DNA of 64,000 nucleotides, taken from positions 103,179,087-103,243,086 of the forward strand of contig CM043966.1 in NCBI GenBank assembly GCA_014529385.2. The letters run 5' to 3'. Shown one piece after another: positions 43,337 through 55,520 of this stretch. This DNA comes from Adiantum capillus-veneris. Lineage: Eukaryota > Streptophyta > Polypodiopsida > Polypodiales > Pteridaceae. Both the position numbers and the translations under genes were made by a program. The notes beneath the pieces are model-generated. The model was not told where the DNA came from. It made no database searches and saw nothing but the letters and a program-made list of their open reading frames with translations. The stretch's first letter is position 1, and each line of letters opens with the position of its first letter.

Positions 43337-44595
43337 ATGGCTGATAACAACACAGATGTGTTCAAGATGTTTGCTGCTGAGAACAGGTTGGATGGGGACA
43401 ATTACCCTATGTGGGCTTACATGATGCAACATGTTCTTGTGTCAAAGGGCGTCTGGAATATTGTGCAGGGCATTGATGTACGTCCTGGTTCTAAGGATGC
43501 AGGCGATGTTGAGGATGTTGTAGGTCTTGCTGCAAGGATTGCTGCTATTAGAGTTGTTTTGCCTATGGAAGAACAAGCTCGTTGGGATGTAAAGGATGCG
43601 CAGGCTCATGCATTGATTGCATTGTCTGTGAAGTGCACCATTGTTCCTCACATCCGTTCATCAAAATCTACAAAACAGGCTTGGGATATTTTGGCTGGTC
43701 TTTATGCAAGTCGCAATGAGGCTAAAATTGCTTTGCTGCGTAAAGAGTTGGAGTCGAAGATTATGCATGAGGAAGATGATATGGACACTTTCCTTGCTAG
43801 TGTCAAGGATATCAATGAGCAACTTATTTCTGCAGGTGAAGTCATTTCCCTTGTGCAGACTGTTCTTGAGGCCTTAACAGATTCTTACTAGAATTTTGCT
43901 AGTACTTGGAGACTTATGACCCAAGGAAATCCAGAAGTTGTCAAGTTTGATGCATTATGCACATTGCTGTTGCAAGAGTCGCTTTCCAGAAAAAACAGGA
44001 CTAGACAGCGTGCAGTTGAACAGGCTTTTATTACTTCTCAAAGAAAGGGTGGTAACAGCAATGCAACCACTTCTTATGGTTCTGCTGTGGGTGGCAAAAC
44101 GTTTGTTCCCAATGCTTCTGCTGACAGCACTTCGTCTAGAAATTCTAGTGATAAGGGCAAAAAGAAGACGCGTTGCCATTATTGTAAAGCTAATGATCAC
44201 TTGATCAAGTCGTGTCCTAAGTTTAAGTCCAAAGAGGCTAAGAAGAAAGAGGGTGGTTCCACTGCAAATGCTGGTTCCACTACAAATGCAGCCATTGTTG
44301 AGTCTTCTGTAAAAGGAGACTGTAATGTTGATGTTGATGCAGAATGGGCTTTTAGCACAGAGTGCACTTACAATCCTGCTGTCCATGATGCATGCTTGTC
44401 AGTTGCTGCAGATTCACATGTATGGTATTTCGACAGTGGTGCTACAAAGCACATTAGCTCACATCGTGAATTGTTCACCTCTCTTGAGTCTGTCCCTCAT
44501 GGGAATTTAGTCACTTATGCCAACAATACCTCTTATACGGTTCAGGGAGTTGGAAAGATTGTGCTTACTGCTGCTAATGGCAGCTTTCACACCTG
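43337..44595 (+). pseudogene. copia gag and protease, one internal stop
   Basis: The start at 43337 (MADNNTDVFKMFAAENRLDG) is chosen because it matches the family pattern before GDNYPMWAYMM; the upstream ATG at 43274 only adds leader translation. The capsid runs through ARWDVKDAQAHALIALS and ILAGLYASRNEAKIALLRKE. A TAG at 43889 interrupts it, and the same frame continues with FDALCTLLLQESLSRKN. The zinc knuckle CHYCKANDHLIKSC is complete. Protease shows YFDSGATKHISSH with an intact D-S-G. The frame is lost near 44590. Confidence 0.88.
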
Positions 44596-45763
44596 TTGAT
44601 GCACTTTATGTACGTGGGATCAAGAAGAATCTTTTGTCTATATCCGCACTTGCTAGACTTGGACTTGTAGTCAAATTTGTGGATGACAGATGTACAGTTC
44701 ATGATCTCAGTTTTGGTGATGAAATTGTTGTATTTGGCCTTTTGTGCCGTGGGCTGTATAAGCTCACTTTGTATGACAAGTGTGGACAAAATTTTGCAAA
44801 TGAAGTTGCAGATTCAAGTGCTATTTCAAATGCAAAACTTTGGCATGCACGTTTTGGTCATCTGAATTTTGCCAGTTTGCTACGTTTGTAGAAATCTGAT
44901 ATGGTTGCTTCTTTGCCGCCTCTTGAAGCACCTATCTAACATGTTTGTGAAGGATTTATTTGGGTAAAATGCAGCGTTCTAAGTTTTCAAAGGATGGTTC
45001 AGTTAGGGCCACATGCAGGTTGCAGCTTGTGCATAGTGATGTTTGTGGGCCCATGCAAACTCCGTCCTTGGGCAATTACCTTTACTTCGTGAGTTTCATT
45101 GATGATTACTCTAGGCATGCATGGGTATTTCCACTTAAAGCGAAGTCCAAAGTTTTTATGTGCTTCAAACAATTTCTGGCTATGGCTGAAAATGTCTCGA
45201 AATGTACTATGGACACCCTCTGTTCCGATCGAGGGGGGGAGTATTTGTCTTATGAATTTAATGCATTTCTGGCTAGTCGCGGGATAAAACACCAATGTAT
45301 AGTGCCTTATACACATCAACAAAATGGTGTTGCTGAGAGGAAAAACAGGTCACTAACGGAAATGGCACGATATATGGTCAAAAGTCAAGCTTTGCCGCAT
45401 TCTTTTTGGCTTGAGGCCATCATGTGTGCCACTTAGGTACTTAACAGGTGTCCTACGAAAGCTTTGCAATCTATTGCAGCATGGCATGATAGAAAGCCTT
45501 CTATTGAGCACATGTGTGTTTTTGGCTGTTTGGCATATGCTTTGGTGCCACAAACACTGTGCCGAAAATTGGATGATAAGGCTGTCAAATGTATTTTTAT
45601 TGGTTATAGTGCTGAAATCAAAGGTTACAGGTTATATCATCCACAAAAAAAATGTATTCTGGTTTCATGGGATGTAGTGTTTGTGGAAGATTCTGTTCAG
45701 CCCTTGCTGTCATGTACTAGAGACAATAATGTAAGCTCACAAGATATTTATGACACTTTGTAG
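44517..45763 (+). pseudogene. copia pre-integrase and integrase, frameshifted
   Basis: After the shift near 44590 the reading continues with ALYVRGIKKNLLSISALARL and the zinc region LWHARFGHLNFASLLRL, with a TAG at 44889. A second shift near 44955 leads to the integrase core: LVHSDVCGPMQTPS (first Asp), TLCSDRGGEY (second Asp) and HQQNGVAERKNRSLTEMARY (catalytic Glu). A TAG at 45434 follows, then VFGCLAYALVP and KCIFIGYSAEIKGYRLY to 45763. Catalytic residues are retained although the frame is broken. Confidence 0.88.
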
Positions 45764-46149
45764 CCTTTTTTCGGTGGTGGAAATATGAATGTAAGTTCCA
45801 ATGAGGCAAATGTACAGCCTATGGGGGTTTCTGAAAATGTTATAGATCAGCCTATTACTGATGCAAATGTACATAATGTACTTGATGAGGAAAGGGATGA
45901 AAATGAGTAGGCTAGAAGTGGCTGGTGCACACTTTGCGTAAATTGGATGCACCTTTGTCTAGTTGTACTCGTTCAGGCTCTCGCCATGCATCTTATGCAT
46001 TAGATTGTTATGCGTTGGCTGTGTCTAGCTTACATGATGTTGAGGAGCCTCTATCTTTTGATGAAGCACATAATTCAAAAAATTGGATGCCTACCATGCA
46101 ATGAGAATATGATGCACTTATAGAAAATGACACATGGACTTTATGTGAT

Positions 46150-47581
46150 TTGCCTCCTGGCAAAAAGGCCATTGGTATGAAGTGGGTTTACAAGTTGAAA
46201 CGCAAGCCGGATGGTGAGATCGATTGCCATAAGGCTCGACTTGTTGCAAAGGGTTATGCACAGCAAAAAGGCATAGACTATGAAGAGACTTTTGCTCCCA
46301 CTTGTCGTATGACTACTGTGCGTTTTCTATGTGCATTGGCAGCTCATTTTGGTTGGGATGTACATCAATCAGACATTGCTACTCTTTCTTGAATGGTGAC
46401 ATATTTGAGGAAGTTTATGTTATGCAGTCTCGCGGTTTTGTCATAAAAGGACAAGAGGACAAAGTGTGCAGATGTAAGAAGGCTTTGTATGGGTTGAAGC
46501 AATCTCCTCATGCTTGGTATGAGAAAGATGACACTCATTTGGTCAAACGAGGCTTTCATAACAGTCCAACAGAAAGCACATTGTATGTAAAGCGGGAGGG
46601 TGTTGTACTTCTCATTGTGGTTCTTTACGTCGATGATTTGCTGATCACTGGACCAAATGAGAGACATATTGTTGAGTTTAAGGCTGATTTGAATGCTACT
46701 TTCAAGATGAAAGATTTGGGGCTGTTGCATCATTACTTGGATATACAGTTTGAGCAGTGTGATGGTGGTATTGCCTTGTGTTAGAAAAGTTACATAGAGA
46801 CATTGCTATGTAAGTTTGGACTTGAGGATTGCAAACCTATTGCCACTCCCATGGAAACAAGTTTGAAATTGAGTCTACATGATGCTGGCGATCCTGTTGA
46901 TGTCACTCTTTATCAAACTACTCTTTGCTACCTCATTTATGTATGGAACACGAGGCCGGATATTCAATTTGCAGTCTCACAAGTCAGCAAATTTATGCAT
47001 AGCCTAGGGTCTAAGCATTGGAAGGATGTCAAGAGGATTTTTCGCTACCTTAGTGGCACTTTACATCTTGGCTTGTTTTATCCCAAGGGGGGATCATTGC
47101 CGCCAGATTTACATGCTTTTTTGGACTCAGATTGGGCTGGTTGTTTTGACACGCGAGTGTCCACAAGTGGTTTTTGTTTCATGCTTGGCAGTTCATGTAT
47201 ATCATGGTTGAGCAAGAGGCAACCTACTTGGCCACTTCGAGTTGTGAGCCTGAGTACATGGCAGTCTTCACAGCTACGGTTGAGTGTGTATGGCTCAGAC
47301 GCCTTATGGATGATTTGGGTGTTGGACATGACACTGCAAACACTATCTACACTAACAGTCAGAGCGCATTGGCAGTTGCGAGGAACCTAGTTTTTCATGC
47401 TCGCACAAAGAACATTGAGGTGCATTACCACTATGTTAGGGAGAGACTCTCAACAGGAGAGATCAACTTGGCTTATGTGCCAACACAGGACAACTTTGCA
47501 GATCTTTTCACAAAGGCATTGTCTCATGAGAAGCTTGAAGCTTTCCGCAAAGCTTTGGGCTTACTCCCGTTTGTGGACTGA
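46150..47581 (+). pseudogene. copia reverse transcriptase and RNase H, frameshifted
   Basis: RT begins KKAIGMKWVYKLKRKPDGEI and runs to HFGWDVHQSDIATLS, where a frameshift near 46385 moves the rest into another frame: LNGDIFEEVYVMQSRGF, KKALYGLKQSPHAWYEK and the intact catalytic box YVDDLLIT. A TAG at 46782 precedes the segment RPDIQFAVSQVSKFM. RNase H starts AFLDSDWAGC; another shift near 47215 leads to EPEYMAVFTATVECVWL and KNIEVHYHYVRERL, ending LLPFVD at 47581. The RT active site is intact, unlike that of the copia element at 15910-21177. Confidence 0.9.
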
Positions 47582-47656
47582 TCATGTCCTCAGGGTATGG
47601 CACTTCCCTTTACTCATGTGCTAGCTCTCGTTCACCGCATCACTCCAGAGGGGATT

Positions 47657-47883
47657 TGTTACCATATACATGTGGTAGTGATGTGTGTGAACACAGTAGG
47701 ACCGCCAGGGCATTTTTCCCCTCTTTAGGAGGTTTTTTTCCCCGAGCATTGTTTATACGCCCATCACTCTAGGTCTATCTATATTTCCATTGCACACTAA
47801 GTAACACACTCTATATTGTGTGCCTTGAGCTTCCTTCGTCTTCTCCAAGCTGTGTGCGTTTCTCTGCAACCCTAATTCCAACA
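47657..47883 (+). repeat. 3' LTR of the nested copia (227 bp)
   Basis: TGTTACCATATACATG...AATTCCAACA, preceded by the purine tract AGAGGGGATT. It keeps the CCATTGCACACTAAGTAACA segment that the 5' LTR has lost. Confidence 0.93.
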
Positions 47884-47888
47884 ATGCT

Positions 47889-48325
47889 ATGAAGATGGAA
47901 AGCTTCATGCGTCACAAGCTTAACATAAACTTTGCAAAAAGCATTAACTATCCCAAGACTCAGTCCCAAGGCCTCAAACACCTTCGAAGGTGGAGAGAGC
48001 TAGCGGGAAATGAGGGTAGGGAAGAGGAAGAAGAATCATCCATAGGAAAAATAAATAGTTCCTCACTTATCATCACTCTTCTTGCTTAGCATAGCATAAT
48101 AGCATAGTAATGAAGATGAAGAAGATACAAAGCTTAAGTATTGAAGCATGGCTCTTGGTTGGATTTGCATTCCATAGTCAAGAGTGTTGGTGTAGGCTCT
48201 CCACTTCTCAAAAAGCTTCCACAAGGAGATGGAGCTCTTGCCTTTGGCACTCCACACAATGAGAGAATGTGTGTGTGTGTGTGTGTGGGGGGGAGAGTAT
48301 ACCCTCCCTCTCATGCTTGGTCCAC

Positions 48326-48358
<33 letters not shown>

Positions 48359-49027
48359 GTATTATTTTATTATTTCATTTGAACATGTGTCCTCTTTTTT
48401 CTCTTTGAGAGAAAGAATTAATTATTTATTTTTATGTATCTAAATTCTCATTAGACCCCTTTCAAACCTATCCAATAGCATTCAAACACATCATGAGGGA
48501 CACATGTGGAGGATCATTTGAACAAGTGTCTTTTATGCTTATTAAGTCATTTGGTGGAATGGAATACTTTAAGGACTTAATCAATCAAGCATGGAAAATT
48601 TCATGCCTCTTGAGAGTTATCTTTGAATTGAATACCTTTTAGTCATTTAAGCATGTGAGAAATACCTCAAGATTTTGGATAAGGTTCCCACTAATACTTT
48701 GCAAGCCAACAAGCACCTCATGCTTGGGTAGGATTCCCACCTTAAGGTCAGTCTTAGCTTAACTAAGGTCAAAGAATTTTTGAACACTAACTTTTGGAGG
48801 TCTTTAATGAAGCTAACCCTATGGTCTTTAAGCTCCATTAGGTAGCATTTTTCTTTTAACATACAATCTCTCATTTGGACCCCCTTTTGACCTTGGCCCC
48901 GTGTTGAGACAGATCCATAAACACATGTTTATATTATAACCCTTCTTCCCGTTTATTCTCCCACATTAAATGATCAATTTAATATGAGAAAATCATCTGG
49001 GTTGATTAGATATTAAATTTTATGACA
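47889..49027 (-). repeat. Gypsy 3' LTR, right part (after the copia insertion)
   Basis: Resumes ATGAAGATGGAAAGC in perfect register with 54283 onward of the other LTR and ends TTATGACA. It contains a (GT)n run near 48268-48287 and (CT)n near 48326-48358. Confidence 0.9.
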
Positions 49028-49269
49028 TTACCTCTCTCTTGAAATCATAGTCGTCCTCGACTATGAGGTAGAAGAGATAAAGTCTTAGTCATTAGTCTAC
49101 GTTTCTTAGCGGGTGGAGGATCCATTTTTTCCCTGCGACATGATTCCAGGATGGATGGCTAGTCCATTTGGTGCTTGGGAGACGTAGCTGCCGCTAGAAT
49201 GTCTGCTCTTTAGTTCATATCATACTCCCAAAGTAGAGTGACAAATTATACTTGGTGTTTTTGTAGGGC

Positions 49270-51799
49270 TTAAGTAGGCTCACATGAAAAGCATTGTGAC
49301 TTGAGATGATAATCCATGTCATTGATTGACTTCAAGATTTGAAAATGACTATAGTATATTTTTGCTAATTTAGCATAATAATTTTGATGGCCCGTAGGAT
49401 TTTTGCTCGTCGTTTTTCTCAATCGAGCCTTGGGAAACTTAAGTAAGACCCAATCATTTTCTTTGAATGTTAAGGCCCTTCTGTGCTTGTCAGCAACATA
49501 TTTTTTCCTTTGTTGAGAGATGAATATAGCCTCCTTAACCTTTTGAAAAGATTCTTGTATGTCACGGCTATACTCATCAGCAACGAAGATCTTCCCATGT
49601 ATTTTAAGTAGCAAGGGACTTTTAGGTCTTCCCTCTATGATCTCAAAAGGTGCTTTTCTTGTAGTAGTATGGACAGTATTATTGTACGCGTACTCTACAA
49701 GGGATAAGAACTTCTCCCATTGTGATCGTCGATCTACTTTTGTAACATAAGTCTTTAGTAGATCGAGTATCGTAAGATCGGCTATCTCACTTTGGCCATC
49801 CGTTTGTGGGTGGTAGGCCGAAGAGAAATTCAATCTTGTACCTAGATTTTTAAAGAGACCTCTTCAAAAATTACTGGTCATTCTAAGATCTCTATCTGAC
49901 ACGATGGATATTGGTAATCCATGGTGTTTAAAAATTTGAGATATGAAGATGGTTGCCATTTGGTGTGCCTTAATGGTCTTTTTGACAGGAATAAAGTGTG
50001 CTTGCTTACTAAACCTGTCGACTATTGTCTATATTTTTGTACTCCCATGGATAGAGTTGGGTAATCCAAAGATAAAATCCATGGATATACTCTCCCATGG
50101 TGAATTAGGGATGGGCAATGGCTGGAGTAATCCAGGTGTCTTTCCTCTATCATACTTAGTCTTTTGGCATACCACACATTTTGAAATATACTCTCGTATG
50201 TCCACTTTCATGGTAGGCCAATAGAAATACGTCTCTACTCCTCGAAGAGTAGGTTGAATGCCTGTATGCCCCGCATAGGGAGGAGGAAGGAATTCATACA
50301 TGACTTTCTCACGATAACACATAGCCTATTGCCATGGAGAAGATAACTATCTTACAAGGTGAATGGTTTCTCTTTCTTCCCCAAAGCAAGGGCTGGCATT
50401 ACATCTTTAAAGTCAGGGTCAGTAGCATACTCATCAATAATAGAGGATAGATCATTGTAAGTTGCTATAGACACCGCATTAACTTTTGGTCGTCGTGATA
50501 GTGCATCGGCCACTTGATTGTGCTTACCAGCAACATGAGCAATATGAAAATTAAATTGCAAAAGAAAATTTACCCACCTCATTTGTTTGTCGGAAAGCTT
50601 TGTTTGCGTCATGAAGTACTTGAGACTTTGATGGTCTGTTCGTAAAATGAATGGAGTCCCCAATAAATAGTGCTTCCATTTGTCTAGGGCATGTAGAACA
50701 ACTAAAAGCTCTTTCTCATAAATGCCCAAGACCTGTTCATCCATATTGCCTTCGGCTCTCATATGCTGTGGCATGCCCTTCTTGAAGAAAGACTACTCCA
50801 AGGCAATCACCACAAGCATCACATTAGACCTCAAATGGCTTTGAGAGATCCGGAAGCATGAGGACTGGTTGAGAGGAAAGCTTATCTTTGAGCTTGTCAA
50901 AAGCTTTTTGCTCCTTAGCAGTCCATGAATACTTAACGTTCTTCTTTGTTAAGTCATATAATGGTTTGCTATTTGAGAAAATTTTGTTATGAAGCGTCTA
51001 TAGTATGCACACATACCAATAAAGCTTCTTAGCTCATGTAGATTCCTTGGATTAAGGCCATGCTTTTATTACCTCTAATTTTGATGGATCCATACGGATA
51101 CCATCTTGAGAGATAATATGACCTAAGTATTGAATCTCTTGAAGGAAAAAAATTCACTTTTCTTTTGGTTGAGAAAATGCTTGCTCTCCCTCAATGCTTC
51201 AAAAATCACTTGGAGATGTTGCTTGTGTTCCTCCAAGGACTTGGACTAGATGACAATATCATCAAAGAAAACTCCAATGAACTTGCGGTAGGGTCTAAAT
51301 ATTTTCTCCATCAAACGATTGAATGTGGCAGGTGCATTGGTCAAGCCAAAAGGCATGACTAGATATTCATAAAGACCAAATGTTGTACGAAACACGGTCT
51401 TTAGGATATCTTCCTCCACTATTCTTATTTGATGATAGCCACTTTTAAGGTCAATCCTACTGAAGTAAGTAAATCCTTGTAGCTTATCAAACAGATCTTC
51501 TACCCAAGGTACGAGAAGTCTGTTTTTGATAGTGATATGGTTTAGTGCATGATAGTCCACACACATGTGGTGTGTACCATCTTTCTTTTGCACTAAAAGG
51601 ACTAGAGAACAAAAGGGAGAGGAGCTAGGCCTCACGATCCCTTTGTCTACCAATTCTTGTACTTGCCTCATAATCGCCTCTTTTTGAGCTTAGGAAACTC
51701 GATAAGGAGGCTTGTTAGGTGGTGAGCTTCCTGATAGAAGCTCAATTTGATGGTCATCATCCTCTCGTTTTGGAGGTAAGTCCATAAGGATATCATCGA
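49270..51799 (-). pseudogene. Gypsy pol (RT, RNase H, integrase), protease deleted
   Basis: RT at 51246-51671 shows VQELVDKGIVRPSSSPFCS, LDLKSGYHQI-type motif A (RIDLKSGYHQIRI), MPFGLTNAPATF and the catalytic FFDDIVI, followed at once by a TAG. RNase H (EKELLVVLHALDKWKHYLLG, HVAGKHNQVADALSRRP) is at 50352-50774. Integrase has its zinc region (GHTGIQPT, CVVCQKTK), the core MDFIFGLP and, after a break, FSSAYHPQTDGQSEIADL. Protease is absent: the text upstream of RT joins the basic gag tail to the pre-RT linker (DVFIDDI). RT active-site residues survive, but the gene is interrupted. Confidence 0.88.
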
Positions 51800-53094
51800 T
51801 GAACACATCTTGCAATCCTTGCGAAAAGCTTCAAGCTCTTCATGAGAGAGAGTGTGTTTTTACCTTTGTAAACTCCCTTCTCCTTGGACCTATTGTTGTT
51901 GTTGTAGGAAGTGCCTTGGGAAGAATTTTGGGCATTGGTTTTCCCCTTTGCATCATTTTTCTCTTTGTTTTCCATGGGTTTGACATTTTGTCTAGCCCCT
52001 TGTTAGAAATTGAATCGGGAAGCAACCATGGTGTGGTGGATTACTTCGGTGATAGAACCAGGCCGTTAGGAGTTGACATACTCCGCCATTTCTTCAGGTA
52101 ATCCCGCACAGAATTGTTGCTTTTGCTCGGTGAAGTCTATCTTTTGGAAGACAGTAGCCTTGAGAGGTAAATCCCAAAACTTGTCCACATATTTGTGAAT
52201 AAACTCATGTGAGAGAAGCTTCAAACTGCACCATTCGGTAAGTACTTTTTCCTTTGCATCGCTTGCAAGGAATTGCTTCATGATGGAAACTCATAGAGTT
52301 TTCCATGTCTTTGGGGCTTCACCGTTGCCACGAAGGCTAGCCCACCATTGACGAGCTGATTTTTGGAAGTGCATAGCTACATGGCGTAGCTTGGAGGACT
52401 CCCTGAAGCCCTCGTCTCCAAAGGCCACATCAAATTGTTGGATGAAGGCCAATACTTTGTCGATGGAACCAAAGGTGCCATCATAGGTGATAAAAGAGAT
52501 ACTCTTTCCTCCCTCTTTGAACTTCTTGGGCTTTTGTGATCTTCACCATGCAGGGTACGATTTGCGATAGCCTCCCCTCTTATATTCTCTAGGAGAATAG
52601 CCATAGCTTTCATCGGGAGAGGAGGAAGGTGAAGAAGAAGGAGAAGTGGGTGACCTCTTTCTTGATCTTTTCTTCCTTTGTTTCCTCTCTTCCCTTTTGG
52701 AGTGACGAGGAGGACTGTGTGTTGACCGTTTCCTCTTGGGAGGAGTTTGTGATCTTTTAAACCGTCGTCTTCGTGGAGCCACATCTTCATAGGAAATTAG
52801 GGATTCATTACTTTCTTGTTCTTTGGATTCCTCCTCTCCTATGGGAGAGAGTCTTCTTTCGGGGGGGGTCTCACCAAGAGGCCTCCTAAGCTCTCTCTCC
52901 TCTTGGAGAGGAAGGGAAATCCCATAAGCACGGAGTCGTTGAGTAACTTCGGCTTGCAAAGTAGGGTTGCCCATAGCTTGATGCAACCTAGTAACAAGAT
53001 AATTGATAAACATGGGGGCATCATCATTAGCACCTTCATGTGAAAAATGAAAGTTATCAATGTTCATTCTACTCTCTTGGTTATTGTCAGCCAT
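51800..53094 (-). pseudogene. Gypsy gag, broken
   Basis: The start at 53094 (MADNNQESRMN) is placed at the Met that matches MDDNSKESEIN of the second gypsy copy. An N-terminal region (VTRLHQAMGNPTLQAEV) is followed by a long Arg/Ser/Pro-rich basic stretch. The capsid segment lies in another frame at 52066-52281 (FLASDAKEKVLTEWCSLKL, FIHKYVDKFWDLPLKA, FCAGLPEEMAEYVNS). The frame changes at least twice. The zinc knuckle that the sister copy keeps is not seen here; the sequence passes from a basic tail directly into text that precedes RT. Confidence 0.8.
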
Positions 53095-53495
53095 GCTAAT
53101 TAAACTTATGTGTTTATTTAGTGTATTCTTTGGCAACTCAAAACCTTAGTTGCTCCTCCTCTTAGACTTTGAAAATAAGCACTTGAGTATCTACACCCAC
53201 GGCTCAAATTGGTTAATTATAGAGAGTAGTGGGGTGGGTCTAACATAGCAGAATTGCTGAGGTGTAGCTCTTTTTGGACTTCTTATGGCTCAATAATGGT
53301 AAAGCCGTAGGCAAGTCTAAAAAGACCCCATTATTAAGACCAAAGCTCCCAAGGTGTGCACCATATCCCACATAGTGGGCTCAACAAAACCGATAATAGA
53401 TCCCAGTCCCACTTACCGTAATATAACTAACAAAATCAACCATTTATAGGCTACTTAAGGATCTCTCTTCTTAAGCAAAAAAAGAGAAACCAAAT

Positions 53496-53507
53496 GCTTT
53501 GATACCA
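53496..53507 (-). other. Primer binding site of the minus-strand gypsy
   Basis: The minus strand reads TGGTATCAAAGC, one base from the initiator-Met site, next to the LTR end ATTACA. Confidence 0.85.
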
Positions 53508-53649
53508 ATGTAATGGAAATAGCCTATGAACTTTGAGAATAACGAAATTAAGAGAATTAGAGTGAGCATTTTTATGAGATTACTTTGAGACCATGGAGAG
53601 TGAGCTTAATTGATGGTAGCAACATAAACATAGTACTAAATTAACTTGG

Positions 53650-54110
53650 CATTAGGAAGATAATGGAGTCTAGAAGGGCCTCTTTATTTGGCAGTTTAAG
53701 GGAGTCAAACCTTTAGTATTAAGAAAGCAATCAAAGGAAAACTTTTGAATTCAAACAAGTAAAACGGCTAGTTATTTGAATTCAAATTTTCTCCCCAAAA
53801 TAAAATTTAAAATCTAGAGGGCAAAAGTATATCAGGTAACATATCTATGGAAAGAGCTCGACATGTAGATTCTAGATCTATAATCTCCGCTCAAATCGGA
53901 GATTATATACAGGAGTTATGGAGGGCTGAAAATCATAAATTTGTCCTCCCCTTTTTGGGGGGAAAAGTGCATCCTTTGACCACTCTTACACCTCTCTTAC
54001 ACAACCACCATTCTTGCACATGGCATGTATCTATTTGTCCAAATGTTAATCACCTCCATAATCTCATGGAAAATAAAGAGGCCTTCCTAGACCCCATCCT
54101 CTTCCTAATG
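53650..54110. mobile_element. TIR element inside the gypsy 5' LTR (461 bp)
   Basis: The ends are inverted repeats of 40 bases with 35 matches, beginning CATTAGGAAGA and including GTCTAG and GGCCTCTTTATTT. Both the partner LTR of the same gypsy copy and the second gypsy copy lack this segment, which proves insertion and not deletion. Comparison with the empty site TTGGCATGAAC suggests a short target duplication of CAT or GCAT. No coding capacity is seen. A hairpin lies inside at 53880-53906. Confidence 0.8.
53880..53906. repeat. Perfect 10-bp hairpin with 7-base loop
   Basis: ATAATCTCCG, loop CTCAAAT, CGGAGATTAT. It lies in the middle of the TIR element. Confidence 0.85.
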
Positions 54111-55520
54111 CATGAACAATACTTTGCAAGAGAGAGAGAGTATTAGAGAACATGACTAAAGTTGAGGATCGGATTTACTTGGAACCGGTCCCCCCTCCAA
54201 AAAGCGTTTGTATTATAGATTCTCCCATCAAGAGAGACTTGTTACAATACAATCTTTGTGTTCCTTGTGACCTTGGTGATGCTATGAAGATGGAAAGATT
54301 CATGCATCACGAGCTTAACATAAACTTTGCAAAAAACATTAACTATCCCAAGCCTCAGTCCCAAGGCCTCAAACACCTTCGAAGGTGGAGAGAGCTAGCG
54401 GGGAATGAGGGTAGGGAAGAGGAAGAAGAATCATCCATAGGAGAAAGAAATAGTTCCTCACTTATCATCACTCTTCTTGCTTAGCATAGCACTCACATAA
54501 CATAATAGCATAGTAATGAAGATGAAGAAGATGACAAGCTTAAGCATTGAAGCATGGCTCTTGGTTGGATTTGCATTCCATAGCCAAGAGTGTTGATATA
54601 GGCTCTCCATTTCTCAACAAGCTTCAAGAAGGAGATGGAGCTCTTGCCTTTGACACTCCACACAATGAGAGAATGTGTGTGTGTGTGTGGGAGAGTATAC
54701 CCCCCTCTCATGCTTGGTCCACACCTCTCTCTCTCTCTCTCTCGTGTTATTTTATTATTTCATTTGGACACGTGTCCTCTTTTTTCTCTTTGAGAGAAAT
54801 ACTTAATGATTTATTTTTATGTATCTAAATTCTCATTGGACCCCTTTAAAACCTAATCAATAGCATTTAAACACATCATGAGGGACACATGTGGAGGATC
54901 ATTTGAACATGTGTCTTTTATGCTTATTAAGTCATTGTGTTGAATGGAATACTTCAAGGACTTAGTCAATCAGAAATGGAAATGTTCATGCCTCTTGAGA
55001 GTTATCTTTTGAATCGAATACTTCAAGAACTTGTCATTTAAGCATGTAAGAAACACCTCAAGCTTTTGGGTAAGGTTCCCACTAACACTTAGCAAGCCAA
55101 CAAGCACCTCATACTTGGGTAGGATTCCCACCTCCAGGTCAGCCTTAGCTTGCCTAAGGTCAAAGGACTTTTGAACACTAACTTTTGGAGGTCTCTAATG
55201 AAGCTAACCCTACAGTGTTTAAGCTCCATTAGGTAGCATTGCTCTTTAACATACCATCTCTCATTTGGACCCCTTTTAACTTTGGCTCCGTATTGAGACA
55301 GATCCATAAACACATGTCTATATTCTAACCCATGTTCTCTTTTATTCTCCCACATTAAATGATTAGTTTAATATGAGAAAATCATTGGGGTTGGTTAGAT
55401 ATTAGATTTATGACATGATCTACACATTTTATATGTGAAAAATGTTCCCTAAGAGATGGTTCGGATGAAAGTTTCTTGGTAGCTAAGTAGATACTAGAGA
55501 TGGATCAAGTGCGTCAAAAA

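Larger units (their letters stand above)
42834..47883 (+). mobile_element. Ty1/copia element nested in the gypsy 3' LTR
   Basis: A complete element with LTRs at both ends and a perfect 5-bp target duplication ATGCT (42829-42833 and 47884-47888). The empty site is preserved in the other gypsy LTR at about 54278-54285. The order is gag, protease, integrase, RT, RNase H. Stops and frameshifts are scattered through the polyprotein, so it is not autonomous. Two related but older or partial copies lie at 40290-42516 and 55521-57277. Confidence 0.96.
42522..55415 (-). mobile_element. Ty3/gypsy element, with copia and TIR insertions
   Basis: A complete insertion with a perfect 5-bp target duplication, TGATC, at 42517-42521 and 55416-55420. 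On the minus strand the order is 5' LTR (53509-55415), primer site, gag, RT, RNase H, integrase, polypurine tract, 3' LTR (42522-49027), so the domain order is gypsy. The 3' LTR is split by the copia element 42834-47883. The 5' LTR carries a 461-bp TIR element. Protease is deleted and stops break gag and pol, so it is inactive. Confidence 0.93.
53509..55415 (-). repeat. Gypsy 5' LTR (with TIR element inside)
   Basis: 1907 bp, TGTAATGG...TTATGACA on the plus strand. Without the 461-bp insert it is 1446 bp, against 1451 bp for the split 3' LTR without the copia element. Its CCTTGGTGATGCTATGAAGA is the intact empty site of the copia insertion. Confidence 0.92.

Noticed and set aside
53650-54110. 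Initially read as a 455-bp deletion in the left gypsy LTR
   Set aside because: The extra segment in the right LTR has 40-bp inverted ends, and the second gypsy copy also lacks it, so insertion is the better explanation.
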